Shown: piece by piece, positions 1 through 7,930 of the stretch
Position numbering within the stretch: position 1 is the stretch's first letter
How the letters are laid out: each line of letters begins with the position of its first letter
NCBI RefSeq assembly: GCF_016741775.1
Contig: NZ_JAERRK010000001.1
Span: forward strand, 744,001-808,000
DNA from: Streptomyces actinomycinicus
GTDB taxonomy: Bacteria; Actinomycetota; Actinomycetes; Streptomycetales; Streptomycetaceae
Reading direction: 5' to 3'
DNA length: 64,000 nucleotides
Made by a program: the position numbers and the translations under genes
The notes under the pieces: model-generated
The model's input: the letters and a program-made list of their open reading frames with translations, nothing else
Databases searched by the model: none
What the model was told of the DNA's origin: nothing

Positions 1-504
1 CGCCCCGTCCGCCGACGCCTTCAGCACCTCGCACTCGCGGGCGGTCAGCGGATTCGGACCGGCGCTCAGCGCGGCCGCGGCCAGCGCCGGATCGACCACG
101 GTCTCCCCGGTGAGCACGCGCCGGATCGCCTGGGCCAGTTCCTCCACCGGCCCGTCCTTGACGAGGAAACCGGCCGCTCCGGCCTCCATGGCCCGGCGCA
201 GATAGCCGGGCCGGCCGAAGGTGGTGAGTATCAGCACCCGGCAGTCGGGCGCCTGCTCACGCAGCTCGGCCGCCGCGTCCAGCCCGCTGACGCCCGGGAG
301 TTCGATGTCCAGCAGGGCCACGTCCGGCCGGTGCGTGAGCACACCGTCCACGATGCCGTCGCCCGTGGACAGCTGGGCCACGACCTCGATGTCCTTCTCC
401 ATGCCGAGCAGCAGGGCGAGGGCGCCCCGCATCATGCCCTGGTCCTCAGCGAGCAGAACCCGGATGCACTTGGCGGGCCGGTGGTCCCGGGGCATCTCGT
501 TCAT
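1..504 (-). CDS. LuxR/NarL-family response regulator (3' end outside window)
   Basis: Cytoplasmic response regulator paired with the sensor kinase just upstream of it. The visible 168 residues hold a receiver domain. Acidic residues lie near the start (VLLAEDQG), the likely phospho-accepting Asp is in ALLDIELPG (about residue 67), and the conserved Lys is in FLVKDG. The window edge cuts it just as the LuxR-type helix-turn-helix begins (PLTARECEVL). The ATG at 502-504 overlaps the kinase TGA as ATGA, implying translational coupling. It resembles DesR-type regulators of membrane or cell-envelope responses. The target genes are not visible. Confidence 0.93.
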   Translation of the reverse strand, partial: MNEMPRDHRPAKCIRVLLAEDQGMMRGALALLLGMEKDIEVVAQLSTGDGIVDGVLTHRPDVALLDIELPGVSGLDAAAELREQAPDCRVLILTTFGRPGYLRRAMEAGAAGFLVKDGPVEELAQAIRRVLTGETVVDPALAAAALSAGPNPLTARECEVLKASADGA

Positions 505-1790
505 GGACTCAGATTACGGCGGACACCCGGGCCCGCCCCGGGTGCCGTGGCCGCCACCGGCTGCAAGGACTCTGCGGCCATGGGGAGTTCGGCGGCGACC
601 GTGAAGCCGCCGCGCGGTGCCGGGCCGGCCGTGAGGGAGCCGCCCGCCGCCGCGAGGCGCTCGGTCAGCCCCTTCAGACCGGTGCCGCCGATGCCCTCGC
701 CCGGCGTACGGACGGTCCGGCCCGTGCCGTTGTCGGCGACCGTCAGCCGGGCCCGCTCGACGGTGCCCTCCACGGTGATCTCGCAGCGGCTCGCGTCGCT
801 GTGCCGTACGACGTTCGTGACCGCCTCCCGCACCACCCAGCCGAGCAGCGCCTCGGTCTGCGGATCGAGCGGTGTCCCGGACTGGCGGACCACCGGCTCC
901 ACGCTCGCCGCGGCCAGCGCGGAGCGGGCCCGGGTCAGTTCGGTGGCCAGGCTGCCCTCGCGGTACCCGGTCACCGCCTCGCGGATCTCGGTGAGCGCCT
1001 GGCGGCCCACCGACTCGATGTCCGTGATCTGCCCCAGCGCCGCGTCCATGTCGCGCGGGGCCAGCCGGCGGGCCGCCTCCGACTTGACCACGATCACCGA
1101 CAGGGTGTGCCCGAGCAGATCGTGCAGATCGCGGGAGAAGCGCAGCCGCTCCTTCTCCACCGCCCGCCGGGCCAGCTCCTCACGGGCGTCCCGCAGTTCC
1201 CGCACGGCCTCCGAGAGGCTCAGGATCGCGGCGGTCACCATGCTGGAGATGAAGGTGGCGTACCCGATGCCCGACGCGTCCCCCCAGCCGCCGCGCAGGT
1301 AGGAGACGGCGCCCGCGTAGAGGGCGAGCAGCAGTCCCGTACGGCCCAGCCACGGGCCGCGCAGGGAGGCGCCCGTCGCCAGCCCGAGGAGCGGGAAGAA
1401 CGTCAGCCAGTCCCCGCCGTACCCGAGCGCCAGACCCGTGGTCAGCAGGCCCATCAGCGCCAGCGCCACCCGGGTGGAAACCGCCTCCCGCTTCGCCCGG
1501 TCGAAGGAGCGGAACGTGACGTAGATGTAGAGGGAGTTGAAGGTCAGCAGGCCCAGGCCGCCGATCCACGGGTTCGGGGTCCTGCCCTGGAGCACATTGG
1601 AGAGGGACCCGAGGCCCAGCAGCAGCCAGGGCAGCAGGGCGAAGCCGGTGGGCGGCGGCCCCGGGTGGCCGGCCTCCGCGAACGCACGCTTCCTGCCGGC
1701 GGCCCGCCCCGCGGCCGTGGAACGCCCGTGATCCGCCTCGCACTCCGTCCGTGCCCCCCGCCGGGCCCGCAGTCTTTCCGCCCATGTCAT
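501..1790 (-). CDS. Sensor histidine kinase, DesK/NarX-like (HisKA_3)
   Basis: Membrane-bound two-component sensor kinase of about 429 residues. The N-terminal half has about four to five hydrophobic segments (for example FALLPWLLLGLGSL and ALMGLLTTGLALGYG). A HisKA_3 dimerisation motif with the phospho-accepting His follows (SRDLHDLLGHTLSVIVVKSE), then a HATPase_c domain with the N-box VREAVTNVVRHSD and a glycine-rich lid near the C-terminus. The ATG at 1790 (MTWAERL) is the first start that keeps a sensible N-terminus. The open frame runs further upstream to 1961, so a longer start cannot be excluded. It is co-transcribed with the response regulator through an ATGA overlap. The signal sensed is unknown. 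Confidence 0.9.
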   Translation of the reverse strand: MTWAERLRARRGARTECEADHGRSTAAGRAAGRKRAFAEAGHPGPPPTGFALLPWLLLGLGSLSNVLQGRTPNPWIGGLGLLTFNSLYIYVTFRSFDRAKREAVSTRVALALMGLLTTGLALGYGGDWLTFFPLLGLATGASLRGPWLGRTGLLLALYAGAVSYLRGGWGDASGIGYATFISSMVTAAILSLSEAVRELRDAREELARRAVEKERLRFSRDLHDLLGHTLSVIVVKSEAARRLAPRDMDAALGQITDIESVGRQALTEIREAVTGYREGSLATELTRARSALAAASVEPVVRQSGTPLDPQTEALLGWVVREAVTNVVRHSDASRCEITVEGTVERARLTVADNGTGRTVRTPGEGIGGTGLKGLTERLAAAGGSLTAGPAPRGGFTVAAELPMAAESLQPVAATAPGAGPGVRRNLSP

Positions 1791-1997
1791 GTCCGTGTAT
1801 CCCCCGATCAGCCGGTCCCCGCCGGTCAGCAGGGCGACAGCACAGCGTACGAACCGAACACTACGAAGCCGGACCCCCGTTCCGGCAGATGCCTGTGTAC
1901 GGAACCGGGCAGTACCAATGTCACTCGCCGCCCCGCCTGACGCCACGTCAGGAGCCTTCACAACTGTGGGGTGCTGGGCTATACAGAGGGCGCCGGA

Positions 1998-2013
1998 CTG
2001 GAACGCGTTCTAG
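1998..2013. promoter_or_regulatory. KstR-like operator candidate
   Basis: CTGGAACGCGTTCTAG is a 16-bp near-palindrome with one mismatched pair. Positions 1999-2012 fit the published KstR consensus TNNAACNNGTTNNA exactly. It lies 158 bp upstream of a MaoC hydratase/alcohol dehydrogenase/SDR operon whose families match KstR-type (sterol and acyl-CoA catabolism) targets. No kstR gene is in the window. The assignment rests on motif and context only. Confidence 0.5.
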
Positions 2014-2070
2014 ATCGGCCCGCAGCGACCCCGGTGCGGCCGACGGTGCGGACGTCCGCGCCGGGGTCTT

Positions 2071-2160
2071 GAACCGCCGTGTGAACCGCCCGTGTGAACC
2101 GTCAGCGCGAACCGCCCGTGCGAACCGCCCGTGCGAACCGCCCGTGTGAACCGCCAGTGT
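2071..2160. repeat. 13-bp tandem repeat, seven copies
   Basis: Seven head-to-tail units of the form GAACCGCCCGTGY, the first one 12 bp and the rest 13 bp, at 2071, 2083, 2096, 2109, 2122, 2135 and 2148. The array stops at 2160, and the ribosome binding site CAGGAG of the MaoC gene follows at once. The array therefore forms the 5' untranslated region or promoter-proximal DNA of the operon. Copy number changes here could alter spacing between the promoter and the gene. Confidence 0.9.
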
Positions 2161-2170
2161 CAGGAGCCGT

Positions 2171-3028
2171 ATGCCCATCGACGCAGCGAAAGCCCTCGCG
2201 GCCGGACCCCGGACCGGCGAGATCTCCTGGACCACCAAGGACGTGCAGCTCTACCACCTGGGCATCGGCGCCGGCACCCCCGCCGCCGACCCCGACGAAC
2301 TGCGCTACACCCTGGAGTCCCGGCTGCACGTCCTGCCCAGCTTCGCCACCGTCGCGGGCTCCGGTGCGCCCGGTGTGATCAGCGGCCTGTCCCTGCCCGG
2401 TGTGGAGGTCGAGCTGACCAAGGTCCTGCACGGCGGACAGACGCTCCGGATCCACCGCCCCATCCCGGCCGAGGGCACGGCGACGACGACCAACCGGCTC
2501 GCCGCCGTCTACGACAAGGGCAAGGCGGCCGTCCTGGTGCTGCGCACCGAGGCCGCCGACGCCCAGGGGCCGCTGTGGACCAACGACGCCCAGATCTTCG
2601 TGCGCGGTGAGGGCGGCTGGGGCGGCGACCGGGGCCCGTCCACCCGGCTGGAGGCGCCCTCCGGCGATGCCGACAGGACCGTCGAACGCCCCGTCCGCGA
2701 GGACCAGGCCCTCCTGTACCGCCTGTGCGGAGACTGGAACCCGCTGCACGCCGACCCCGAGTTCGCCAAGCTCGCCGGCTTCGACAGGCCGATCCTGCAC
2801 GGGCTGTGCACCTACGGCATCACGCTGAAGGCGGTCGTGGACACCCTGCTCGGCGGCGACGTCACCCGCGTCCGCTCCTACGCGACACGCTTCGCCGGTG
2901 TGCTGTTCCCGGGCGAGACCCTGCGCATCCGGATGTGGCGGCAGGAGGGGAGCGTCCGGGTGGCCGTCAGCGCGGTGGAACGGGACGACGCGCCGGTCCT
3001 CGCGGACACCGTCGTAGAGCACTCCTGA
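2171..3028 (+). CDS. MaoC-family enoyl-CoA hydratase (double hot-dog)
   Basis: A 285-residue enoyl-CoA hydratase 2-type enzyme expected to hydrate 2-enoyl-CoA esters in beta-oxidation of fatty acyl or sterol side chains. The length fits two hot-dog folds. The C-terminal half carries the hydratase motif with catalytic Asp and His (YRLCGDWNPLHADPEFAKLA, near residue 190), followed by RPILHGLCTYG. An AGGAG site lies 5 bases before the ATG. It is the first gene of a three-gene run with an alcohol dehydrogenase and an HSD17B4-like SDR. In eukaryotes hydratase 2 and such an SDR are fused in one multifunctional protein, which supports a shared pathway. The substrate chain is not readable from sequence. 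Confidence 0.9.
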   Translation: MPIDAAKALAAGPRTGEISWTTKDVQLYHLGIGAGTPAADPDELRYTLESRLHVLPSFATVAGSGAPGVISGLSLPGVEVELTKVLHGGQTLRIHRPIPAEGTATTTNRLAAVYDKGKAAVLVLRTEAADAQGPLWTNDAQIFVRGEGGWGGDRGPSTRLEAPSGDADRTVERPVREDQALLYRLCGDWNPLHADPEFAKLAGFDRPILHGLCTYGITLKAVVDTLLGGDVTRVRSYATRFAGVLFPGETLRIRMWRQEGSVRVAVSAVERDDAPVLADTVVEHS

Positions 3029-3053
3029 AACCCGTATCGAGGGGAGCCGCACC

Positions 3054-4130
3054 ATGCGCGCAGCCGTACTGCACGAGATCGGCCAGGAAAAGCTGGAGGT
3101 CCTCGACGACGTCGAGGCGGTGGGCTTCGGACCCGGCAAGGTCAGGGTCCGGGTGCGCGCCACCGGGCTGTGCCACTCGGACCTGTCCGCGATGAACGGG
3201 GTGCTCCCGCAGCCGGCCCCCTTCGTGCCCGGCCACGAGGGCGCCGGCGAGATACTCGAAGTGGGGGAGGGCGTACGGCACCTGAAGCCCGGTGACCGGG
3301 TCGTCCTGTGCTGGCTGCCCGCCTGCGGCGCCTGCCCCGCCTGCACGCGCGGGCAGACCCAGCTGTGCCTGGCCGGGTTCATGAACGCGGGCACCCCCAA
3401 CTTCAAGCGTCCCGGCGGTGACCTGTTCGGCTTCGCGGGCACCGGCACGTTCGCCGAGGAGGTCGTGGTCGACGCCGGATGTGCCGTGCCCGTCCCGGAG
3501 GACGTGCCCTTCGACATCGCGGCCCTGATCGGCTGCGGGGTGACCACGGGACTCGGCGCCGCCCTCAACACCGCCGACGTGGAGGCCGGTTCGTCGGTCG
3601 CCGTCATCGGGTGCGGCGGCGTCGGCATCTCGGCGGTGCAGGGGGCACGGCTGAAGGGCGCCGCCGAGATCGTCGCCGTCGACCCGGTCGCCTCCCGGCG
3701 CGAGGCCGCGCTCGCCTTCGGCGCCACGAAGGCCGTCGCACCGGACGAACTCGCCGACGCCAAGCAGCGGATCACCGGCGGCGAGGGCTTCGACTACGTC
3801 TTCGAGGTCGTCGGCAGGTCCGCCACCGCCCGCACCGCCTACGAGAACACCCGGCGCGGCGGCACCCTCGTCGTGGTCGGCGCGGGCGCCATGGACGACT
3901 TCCTGCGACTCAACATGTTCGAGCTGTTCTTCGACGAGAAGCGGATCCTGCCGTCCATGTACGGCGGCGGCGACGTGCTGCGCTCCTACGAGCGCACGAT
4001 CGCCCTGTGGCGGGCCGGCCGGGTCGATCTGGCCGGCCTGATCACCCACCGGGTGCCGCTCGCCGAGATCAACGAGGCGCTGGACCAGATGCGTACCGGG
4101 GCCGCCCTGCGTACCTGCATCGAGATCTGA
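3054..4130 (+). CDS. Zinc-dependent alcohol dehydrogenase (MDR family)
   Basis: A 358-residue medium-chain dehydrogenase/reductase. The catalytic zinc Cys is in GLCHSDLSAMNG, and the signature GHEGAGEILEVGEGV supplies the His-Glu pair. The structural zinc lobe is CGACPACTRGQTQLC with four cysteines. The NAD-binding Rossmann motif is GCGGVGISAVQG near residue 185. The family oxidises alcohols to aldehydes or ketones with NAD or a bound nicotinamide. It follows the MaoC gene after 25 bases with GGGGAG before the ATG, and precedes the SDR by 20 bases, so all three are probably one transcript. The real substrate is unknown. Confidence 0.9.
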   Translation: MRAAVLHEIGQEKLEVLDDVEAVGFGPGKVRVRVRATGLCHSDLSAMNGVLPQPAPFVPGHEGAGEILEVGEGVRHLKPGDRVVLCWLPACGACPACTRGQTQLCLAGFMNAGTPNFKRPGGDLFGFAGTGTFAEEVVVDAGCAVPVPEDVPFDIAALIGCGVTTGLGAALNTADVEAGSSVAVIGCGGVGISAVQGARLKGAAEIVAVDPVASRREAALAFGATKAVAPDELADAKQRITGGEGFDYVFEVVGRSATARTAYENTRRGGTLVVVGAGAMDDFLRLNMFELFFDEKRILPSMYGGGDVLRSYERTIALWRAGRVDLAGLITHRVPLAEINEALDQMRTGAALRTCIEI

Positions 4131-4150
4131 GAGAGCCGAGGACTCCCGCA

Positions 4151-5089
4151 ATGTCACTGCCACTCGAGGGACTGTCCGCGATCGTCACCGGCGCGGGACG
4201 CGGGCTCGGCCGGGCCGAGGCCCTGGAACTCGCCCGGCTCGGCGCGGCCGTCGTCGTCAACGACTACGGTCAGCCCGGCCGGGACGGGTCCGGCGCCGCG
4301 TCCGCGGGCCCCGCCGAGCAGGTCGCGGAGGAGATCCGCGCGGCCGGGGGCAAGGCCCTGGCGCACACCGGTGACGTCGCCGACTTCCGGCAGGCCGGTG
4401 AACTCGTCGGCTCGGCGGTCGCCGAGTTCGGAAAGCTGGACATCCTGGTCAACAACGCCGGCATCCTGCGCGACCGCATGGTGTTCTCCATGTCGGAGGA
4501 CGAGTGGGACTCGGTGATCCGCGTCCACCTCAAAGGGCACTTCAACACCACCCGCTTCGCCGCGGCCCACTGGCGGGAGCGTTCCAAGGAGGCCGGGGCG
4601 CCGGTGTACGGGAGGGTCGTGAACACCTCCTCCGAGGCGTTCCTGGCCGGTTCCGCGGGCCAGCCCAACTACGCGGCCGCCAAGGGCGGAATCGTCGGCC
4701 TGACCACCTCCACCGCGCTGGCCCTCGCCAAGTACGGCGTCACCGCCAACGCCATCTGCCCGCGCGCCCGGACCCGGATGACCGAGGACGTCTTCGCCGG
4801 CTTCGCGCAGCCGGCCGAGGGCCTGGACCCGCTCGCCCCCGAGCATGTCGCCCCGCTCGTGGGCTATCTGGCCGCACCGGCCGCCGCCCGCGTCAACGGC
4901 CAGCTGCTCGTCGTGCACGGCGGCATGGTGGCCGTCGTGGAACGGCCCCGGGTGCGGGCGAAGTTCGACAGCGAGGGGGAGACGTTCACGTACGACGAGC
5001 TGGACGCGCTGCTCACGCCGCACTACGCGGACCGGCCGGCGGGGGAGACCTTCGCGGCGGCCGAGGTGCTGGGGCTGAAACGCGGCTAG
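4151..5089 (+). CDS. SDR-family 3-hydroxyacyl-CoA dehydrogenase-like (HSD17B4-like)
   Basis: A 312-residue short-chain dehydrogenase. It carries the cofactor motif TGAGRGLGRAEA, the NNAG motif (ILVNNAGILRD), the catalytic Ser in VVNTSSEAF and the YAAAK active site. It keeps the VVVNDYGQP segment and a long C-terminal extension (about 60 residues past the fold) typical of the peroxisomal multifunctional enzyme 2 type. In that family the enzyme oxidises the 3-hydroxyacyl-CoA made by the MaoC partner. The start is the ATG at 4151; a longer open frame runs upstream but overlaps the dehydrogenase gene. A strong hairpin terminator 41 bases after the stop closes the operon. Confidence 0.9.
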   Translation: MSLPLEGLSAIVTGAGRGLGRAEALELARLGAAVVVNDYGQPGRDGSGAASAGPAEQVAEEIRAAGGKALAHTGDVADFRQAGELVGSAVAEFGKLDILVNNAGILRDRMVFSMSEDEWDSVIRVHLKGHFNTTRFAAAHWRERSKEAGAPVYGRVVNTSSEAFLAGSAGQPNYAAAKGGIVGLTTSTALALAKYGVTANAICPRARTRMTEDVFAGFAQPAEGLDPLAPEHVAPLVGYLAAPAAARVNGQLLVVHGGMVAVVERPRVRAKFDSEGETFTYDELDALLTPHYADRPAGETFAAAEVLGLKRG

Positions 5090-5129
5090 GGCGGGCCGGC
5101 CCGGACCGCGGACGGGGAACGGACATGGA

Positions 5130-5162
5130 GAAGGGGGCGCTCGTCGGACGAGCGCCCCCTTC
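5130..5162. terminator. Strong hairpin terminator
   Basis: Perfect 15-bp inverted repeat: arms 5130-5144 (GAAGGGGGCGCTCGT) and 5148-5162 with a 3-base CGG loop. It sits between the SDR gene and the stop codon of the convergent small gene at 5176, so it can end transcription from both sides. There is no long U-tract, as is usual in Streptomyces. Confidence 0.85.
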
Positions 5163-5175
5163 ACTTCCCCTACCG

Positions 5176-5334
5176 TCAGGCAGCCGCCTCGGACGCCTCC
5201 TGGGCCGGCTTGCGGTGCCGGCCGTGCGGAGCCGTCTCGCTCTCCTGGGCCGCTACCGGGCCCCGGTGCCGGCCGTGGCCGGCGGTCTCGTAAGAGTCGG
5301 CAGACAGCTGCTCGGTCGTGCTGGTGTCGCTCAT
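5176..5334 (-). CDS. Small protein with two HGRHR repeats
   Basis: A 52-residue protein starting MSDTSTTEQLSADSYETAGH and ending in an Ala/Glu-rich tail. Its most visible feature is a pair of HGRHR motifs (about residues 20-24 and 38-42) inside two related blocks, GHGRHRGPVAAQESE and PHGRHRKPAQEASE. It has no signal peptide, membrane segment or cysteine. The duplicated motif and clean GC-biased codons argue that it is translated. I do not recognise a function. Repeated His/Arg clusters could bind metal or nucleic acid, or the protein could be a peptide precursor. It stands alone, 95 bases downstream of the stop of the neighbouring gene on the same strand. Confidence 0.7.
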   Translation of the reverse strand: MSDTSTTEQLSADSYETAGHGRHRGPVAAQESETAPHGRHRKPAQEASEAAA

Positions 5335-5429
5335 CGGACGTATTCACCCCGTCACATGATCATTCGTACAGCCGGGCGAGTTTAACCGGCGCACCACGGG
5401 CCGAATCCAGGAGCACACGCCAACCGGCA

Positions 5430-6890
5430 CTAGTTCGTTACAAGCCGTCCCAAAGGCGCCTGCTGCAACGGCACCGGGCGGGCCGCGACCGGCCCCCGCA
5501 CGGCCCCGACCGGCTGCGGGGCGCTCGCGACCGGGTCCGGCGCGAGCGGCACCGGTTCCCGGACGGTCGTGGCCGGTCCTCCCGCGACCGCTCCCGGTCC
5601 CGGCCGCGACAGGGGCGGCGCGGGCTGGGCAGGGTCCGGTTCCGTCGCAGGCCGGAACGCCTCCGGTGCCCCGTCGGTGACGCCGTCCCGGACCGAACCC
5701 CCCATCCCCGCCTCCCCAGACCCTCCGGCTTCTCCCGGCCCACCGGCTTCTCCTGGCCCAGCGACTCGTTCCGGCCGACCTGCTCCTCCTGGCCGACCGG
5801 CTTCTCCCGGCCGACCGGCTTCTCCTGGCCCAGCGACTCGTTCCGGCCCACCGGCTCCTCCCGGCCCCCTAGGCACCGTCAGCTCCGCTACGCCGCACGG
5901 AGTCGTCTCCGTGGCGTACGGCAGCCGCAGCACCCCCTCCCGCGTCCACAGCCCGGCCCCGGCCAGCCATCCGTCCGGCGCCGGAAGGTGACGGAGCCGC
6001 CGCTCGGCCGGCCGCCAGACGCCCACCCAGGTGCCGAACCCCCCGTCCACCCGCAGGCCCACCGCGCAGTTCTCCGGCATCAGGACCTGCCCGGGCTGGA
6101 TCGCGAACGGCGTCACCGCGCACTCCGGCAGCCGCAGGCACTCCGGGAAGCGCACCGGCAGCGTGCTGCCGAGTACGCCCCAGCCCAATCGTTCCTGCCC
6201 GGGGGAGGGCGCGTCGGAGGAGATCAGCAGCAGTCCGCTGTCGGGGTCGGCGAGCAGCAGCCGGTCGTCGCTGCCGTTCGCGATCTGCAGCAGCGGCGTC
6301 ACCTCCCCGCCACGCCCCAGGTCCACCACGACCGTCTTGGTGCGCCCGCCCAGCTCCCGGTCGAGCGCCAGCAGCCGCCCCCCGTGGTCCAGCCAGACCC
6401 CGCCCGAACAGCGCCCCTGCACCTCGGCCAGCCGCTCCGGGCCGGACGACCCGCCCGCCACCAGCCACAGCACACATGAACGCGGGCCGACCGCCAGCGC
6501 GTACGCCCGCTCGCCCCCCGGCGCCGGCGGCAGCAGGGTCAGCCGGGTGCCGGGCTCAGGGCACTCCACCGCGCCCAGCGGCAGCTCGCCGGTGCCGGGC
6601 CCGGTCGGGTACAGCAGTGAGAAGGCGTGGCGCCCGTCCACCAGCCGGTGGATCAGCACCCGCCCGTCGCCCATGGGCTGCACCTCGGTACCGGGCTCCT
6701 CCGGCTGATCGCCGGGCAGCGGCACCGCGTAGGGCTCCGGGCCGTCCAGGGTCCAGCGCTCCGGGAACCAGGAGTCACCGGCCGGCGCGAGCCGGGCGGC
6801 GTACGCACCGTCCGCCGTGATCGCGTATCCCGCTCCCGGCGCACCGTCGGCCCCGTCCGTGGACGGGGGTTCGATCGCACAGGCCGTCAT
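5430..6890 (-). CDS. Conserved Streptomyces protein, likely beta-propeller, with repeat-rich C-terminus
   Basis: A 486-residue protein. The first 330 residues have repeating short strands with W, GxxxLL and DxxSGLLLISS-type segments, suggesting a beta-propeller-like fold; no catalytic motif is visible. The last 150 residues are low complexity, rich in Gly/Pro/Ala/Glu, and include two tandem 24-residue repeats (positions 5725-5868). There is no signal peptide or membrane helix. The ATG at 6890 is preceded by GGAGGTGA, which decides the start; the open frame continues upstream to 7268 only because of base composition. It diverges from the Nif3-zinc ribbon-RNase H operon. The function is unknown. 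Confidence 0.75.
   Translation of the reverse strand: MTACAIEPPSTDGADGAPGAGYAITADGAYAARLAPAGDSWFPERWTLDGPEPYAVPLPGDQPEEPGTEVQPMGDGRVLIHRLVDGRHAFSLLYPTGPGTGELPLGAVECPEPGTRLTLLPPAPGGERAYALAVGPRSCVLWLVAGGSSGPERLAEVQGRCSGGVWLDHGGRLLALDRELGGRTKTVVVDLGRGGEVTPLLQIANGSDDRLLLADPDSGLLLISSDAPSPGQERLGWGVLGSTLPVRFPECLRLPECAVTPFAIQPGQVLMPENCAVGLRVDGGFGTWVGVWRPAERRLRHLPAPDGWLAGAGLWTREGVLRLPYATETTPCGVAELTVPRGPGGAGGPERVAGPGEAGRPGEAGRPGGAGRPERVAGPGEAGGPGEAGGSGEAGMGGSVRDGVTDGAPEAFRPATEPDPAQPAPPLSRPGPGAVAGGPATTVREPVPLAPDPVASAPQPVGAVRGPVAARPVPLQQAPLGRLVTN
5725..5868. repeat. Two 72-bp tandem repeats inside a coding region
   Basis: Units 5725-5796 and 5797-5868 differ at only a few positions. Each is itself built from 15-bp Gly-Glu-Ala-Gly-coding pieces. 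Because 72 is divisible by three, unit gain or loss would change the protein length by 24 residues without a frameshift. Confidence 0.85.
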
Positions 6891-7077
6891 CGTTCGGTCA
6901 CCTCCGGCGACGAAGCTAGTTTTCGCACGCACAGGCGTGGAACCGGCCGACTCCCGCTTCACACGTACGGGTGGCGCAGAACCGATTCGCCTGAGGAAGC
7001 CGGGGCGTCTGTGCTGACCGGGGGCAGAGGCGGCGGATGCGGTACAGGCCCGCCGAACAGCCAGGTAGCCTTGGGCC

Positions 7078-7917
7078 GTGCCCCGTCTGTCTGAAGTCAT
7101 CGCCGCGCTGGAGAACCTGTGGCCCGCCGAGCGGGCCGAGTCCTGGGACGCCGTCGGCACGGTGGTGGGCGACCCCGACCAGGAGGTCACCCGGGTCCTG
7201 TTCGCCGTCGACCCCGTGCAGGAGATCGTCGACGAGGCCGTGAAGCTCGGCGCCGACCTGCTGGTCACCCACCACCCGCTCTATCTGCGCGGTACGACCA
7301 CGGTCGCGGCCACGCACTTCAAGGGCCGGGTCGTGCACACGCTGATCAAGAACGACATCGCGCTGCACGTCGCCCACACCAACGCCGACACCGCGGACCC
7401 GGGTGTCTCGGACGCGCTCGCGGGAGCCCTCGACCTGCGGGTCGTACGGCCCCTCGTGCCGGACCCGGCCGACCCGTCCGGCTGCCGGGGGCTCGGCCGT
7501 GTCTGCGAACTCGACCACCCGCTCACCGTCCGTGAGCTGGCCGCCCGGGCCGCCGAGCGGCTGCCCGCCACCGCGCAGGGCATCCGGGTGGCCGGCGACC
7601 CCGAGGCCGTCGTCCGCACGGTCGCCGTCAGCGGCGGTTCCGGCGACAGCCTCTTCGACCAGGTCCGCGCGGCCGGCGTCGACGCCTTCCTCACCGCCGA
7701 CCTGCGCCACCACCCGGCCTCCGAGGCGGTGGCCCACAGTCCCCTCGCGCTGCTCGACGCGGCGCACTGGGCCACCGAGTGGCCCTGGTGCGAGCTGGCC
7801 GCGAGCCAGCTCGACGAGATCTCCGACCGTCACGGCTGGGACCTGCGGGTCCACGTCTCCAAGACGGTCACCGACCCCTGGACCGCCCACGCGGCGTCCA
7901 CCACCACGACTAGCTAA
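7078..7917 (+). CDS. Nif3-like dinuclear metal center protein
   Basis: A 279-residue NIF3/DUF34-family protein. The family forms a toroidal hexamer with a two-metal site of uncertain substrate, sometimes described as GTP cyclohydrolase I type 2-like. Metal ligands are visible in LLVTHHPLYLRG (two His) and in VAHTNADTADPGVSDAL, and again near the C-terminus in GVDAFLTADLRHH and ALLDAAHWATEW. Length and domain order are normal for the actinobacterial form. The start is GTG 7078 (VPRLSEVIAALE). It heads a three-gene operon with the zinc-ribbon protein and RNase H fusion, an arrangement common in Streptomyces. Confidence 0.93.
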   Translation: MPRLSEVIAALENLWPAERAESWDAVGTVVGDPDQEVTRVLFAVDPVQEIVDEAVKLGADLLVTHHPLYLRGTTTVAATHFKGRVVHTLIKNDIALHVAHTNADTADPGVSDALAGALDLRVVRPLVPDPADPSGCRGLGRVCELDHPLTVRELAARAAERLPATAQGIRVAGDPEAVVRTVAVSGGSGDSLFDQVRAAGVDAFLTADLRHHPASEAVAHSPLALLDAAHWATEWPWCELAASQLDEISDRHGWDLRVHVSKTVTDPWTAHAASTTTTS

Positions 7918-7930
7918 CGGGAGCCCCCAA

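Noticed and set aside
1790..1961. Longer N-terminus for the histidine kinase (start at 1961)
   Set aside because: The added residues are low complexity and would place the start over the KstR-like site region; no binding site was seen.
2102..3775. A 557-codon minus-strand frame over the MaoC and ADH genes
   Set aside because: Antisense to two genes with clear active-site motifs; it also reads through the 13-bp repeats.
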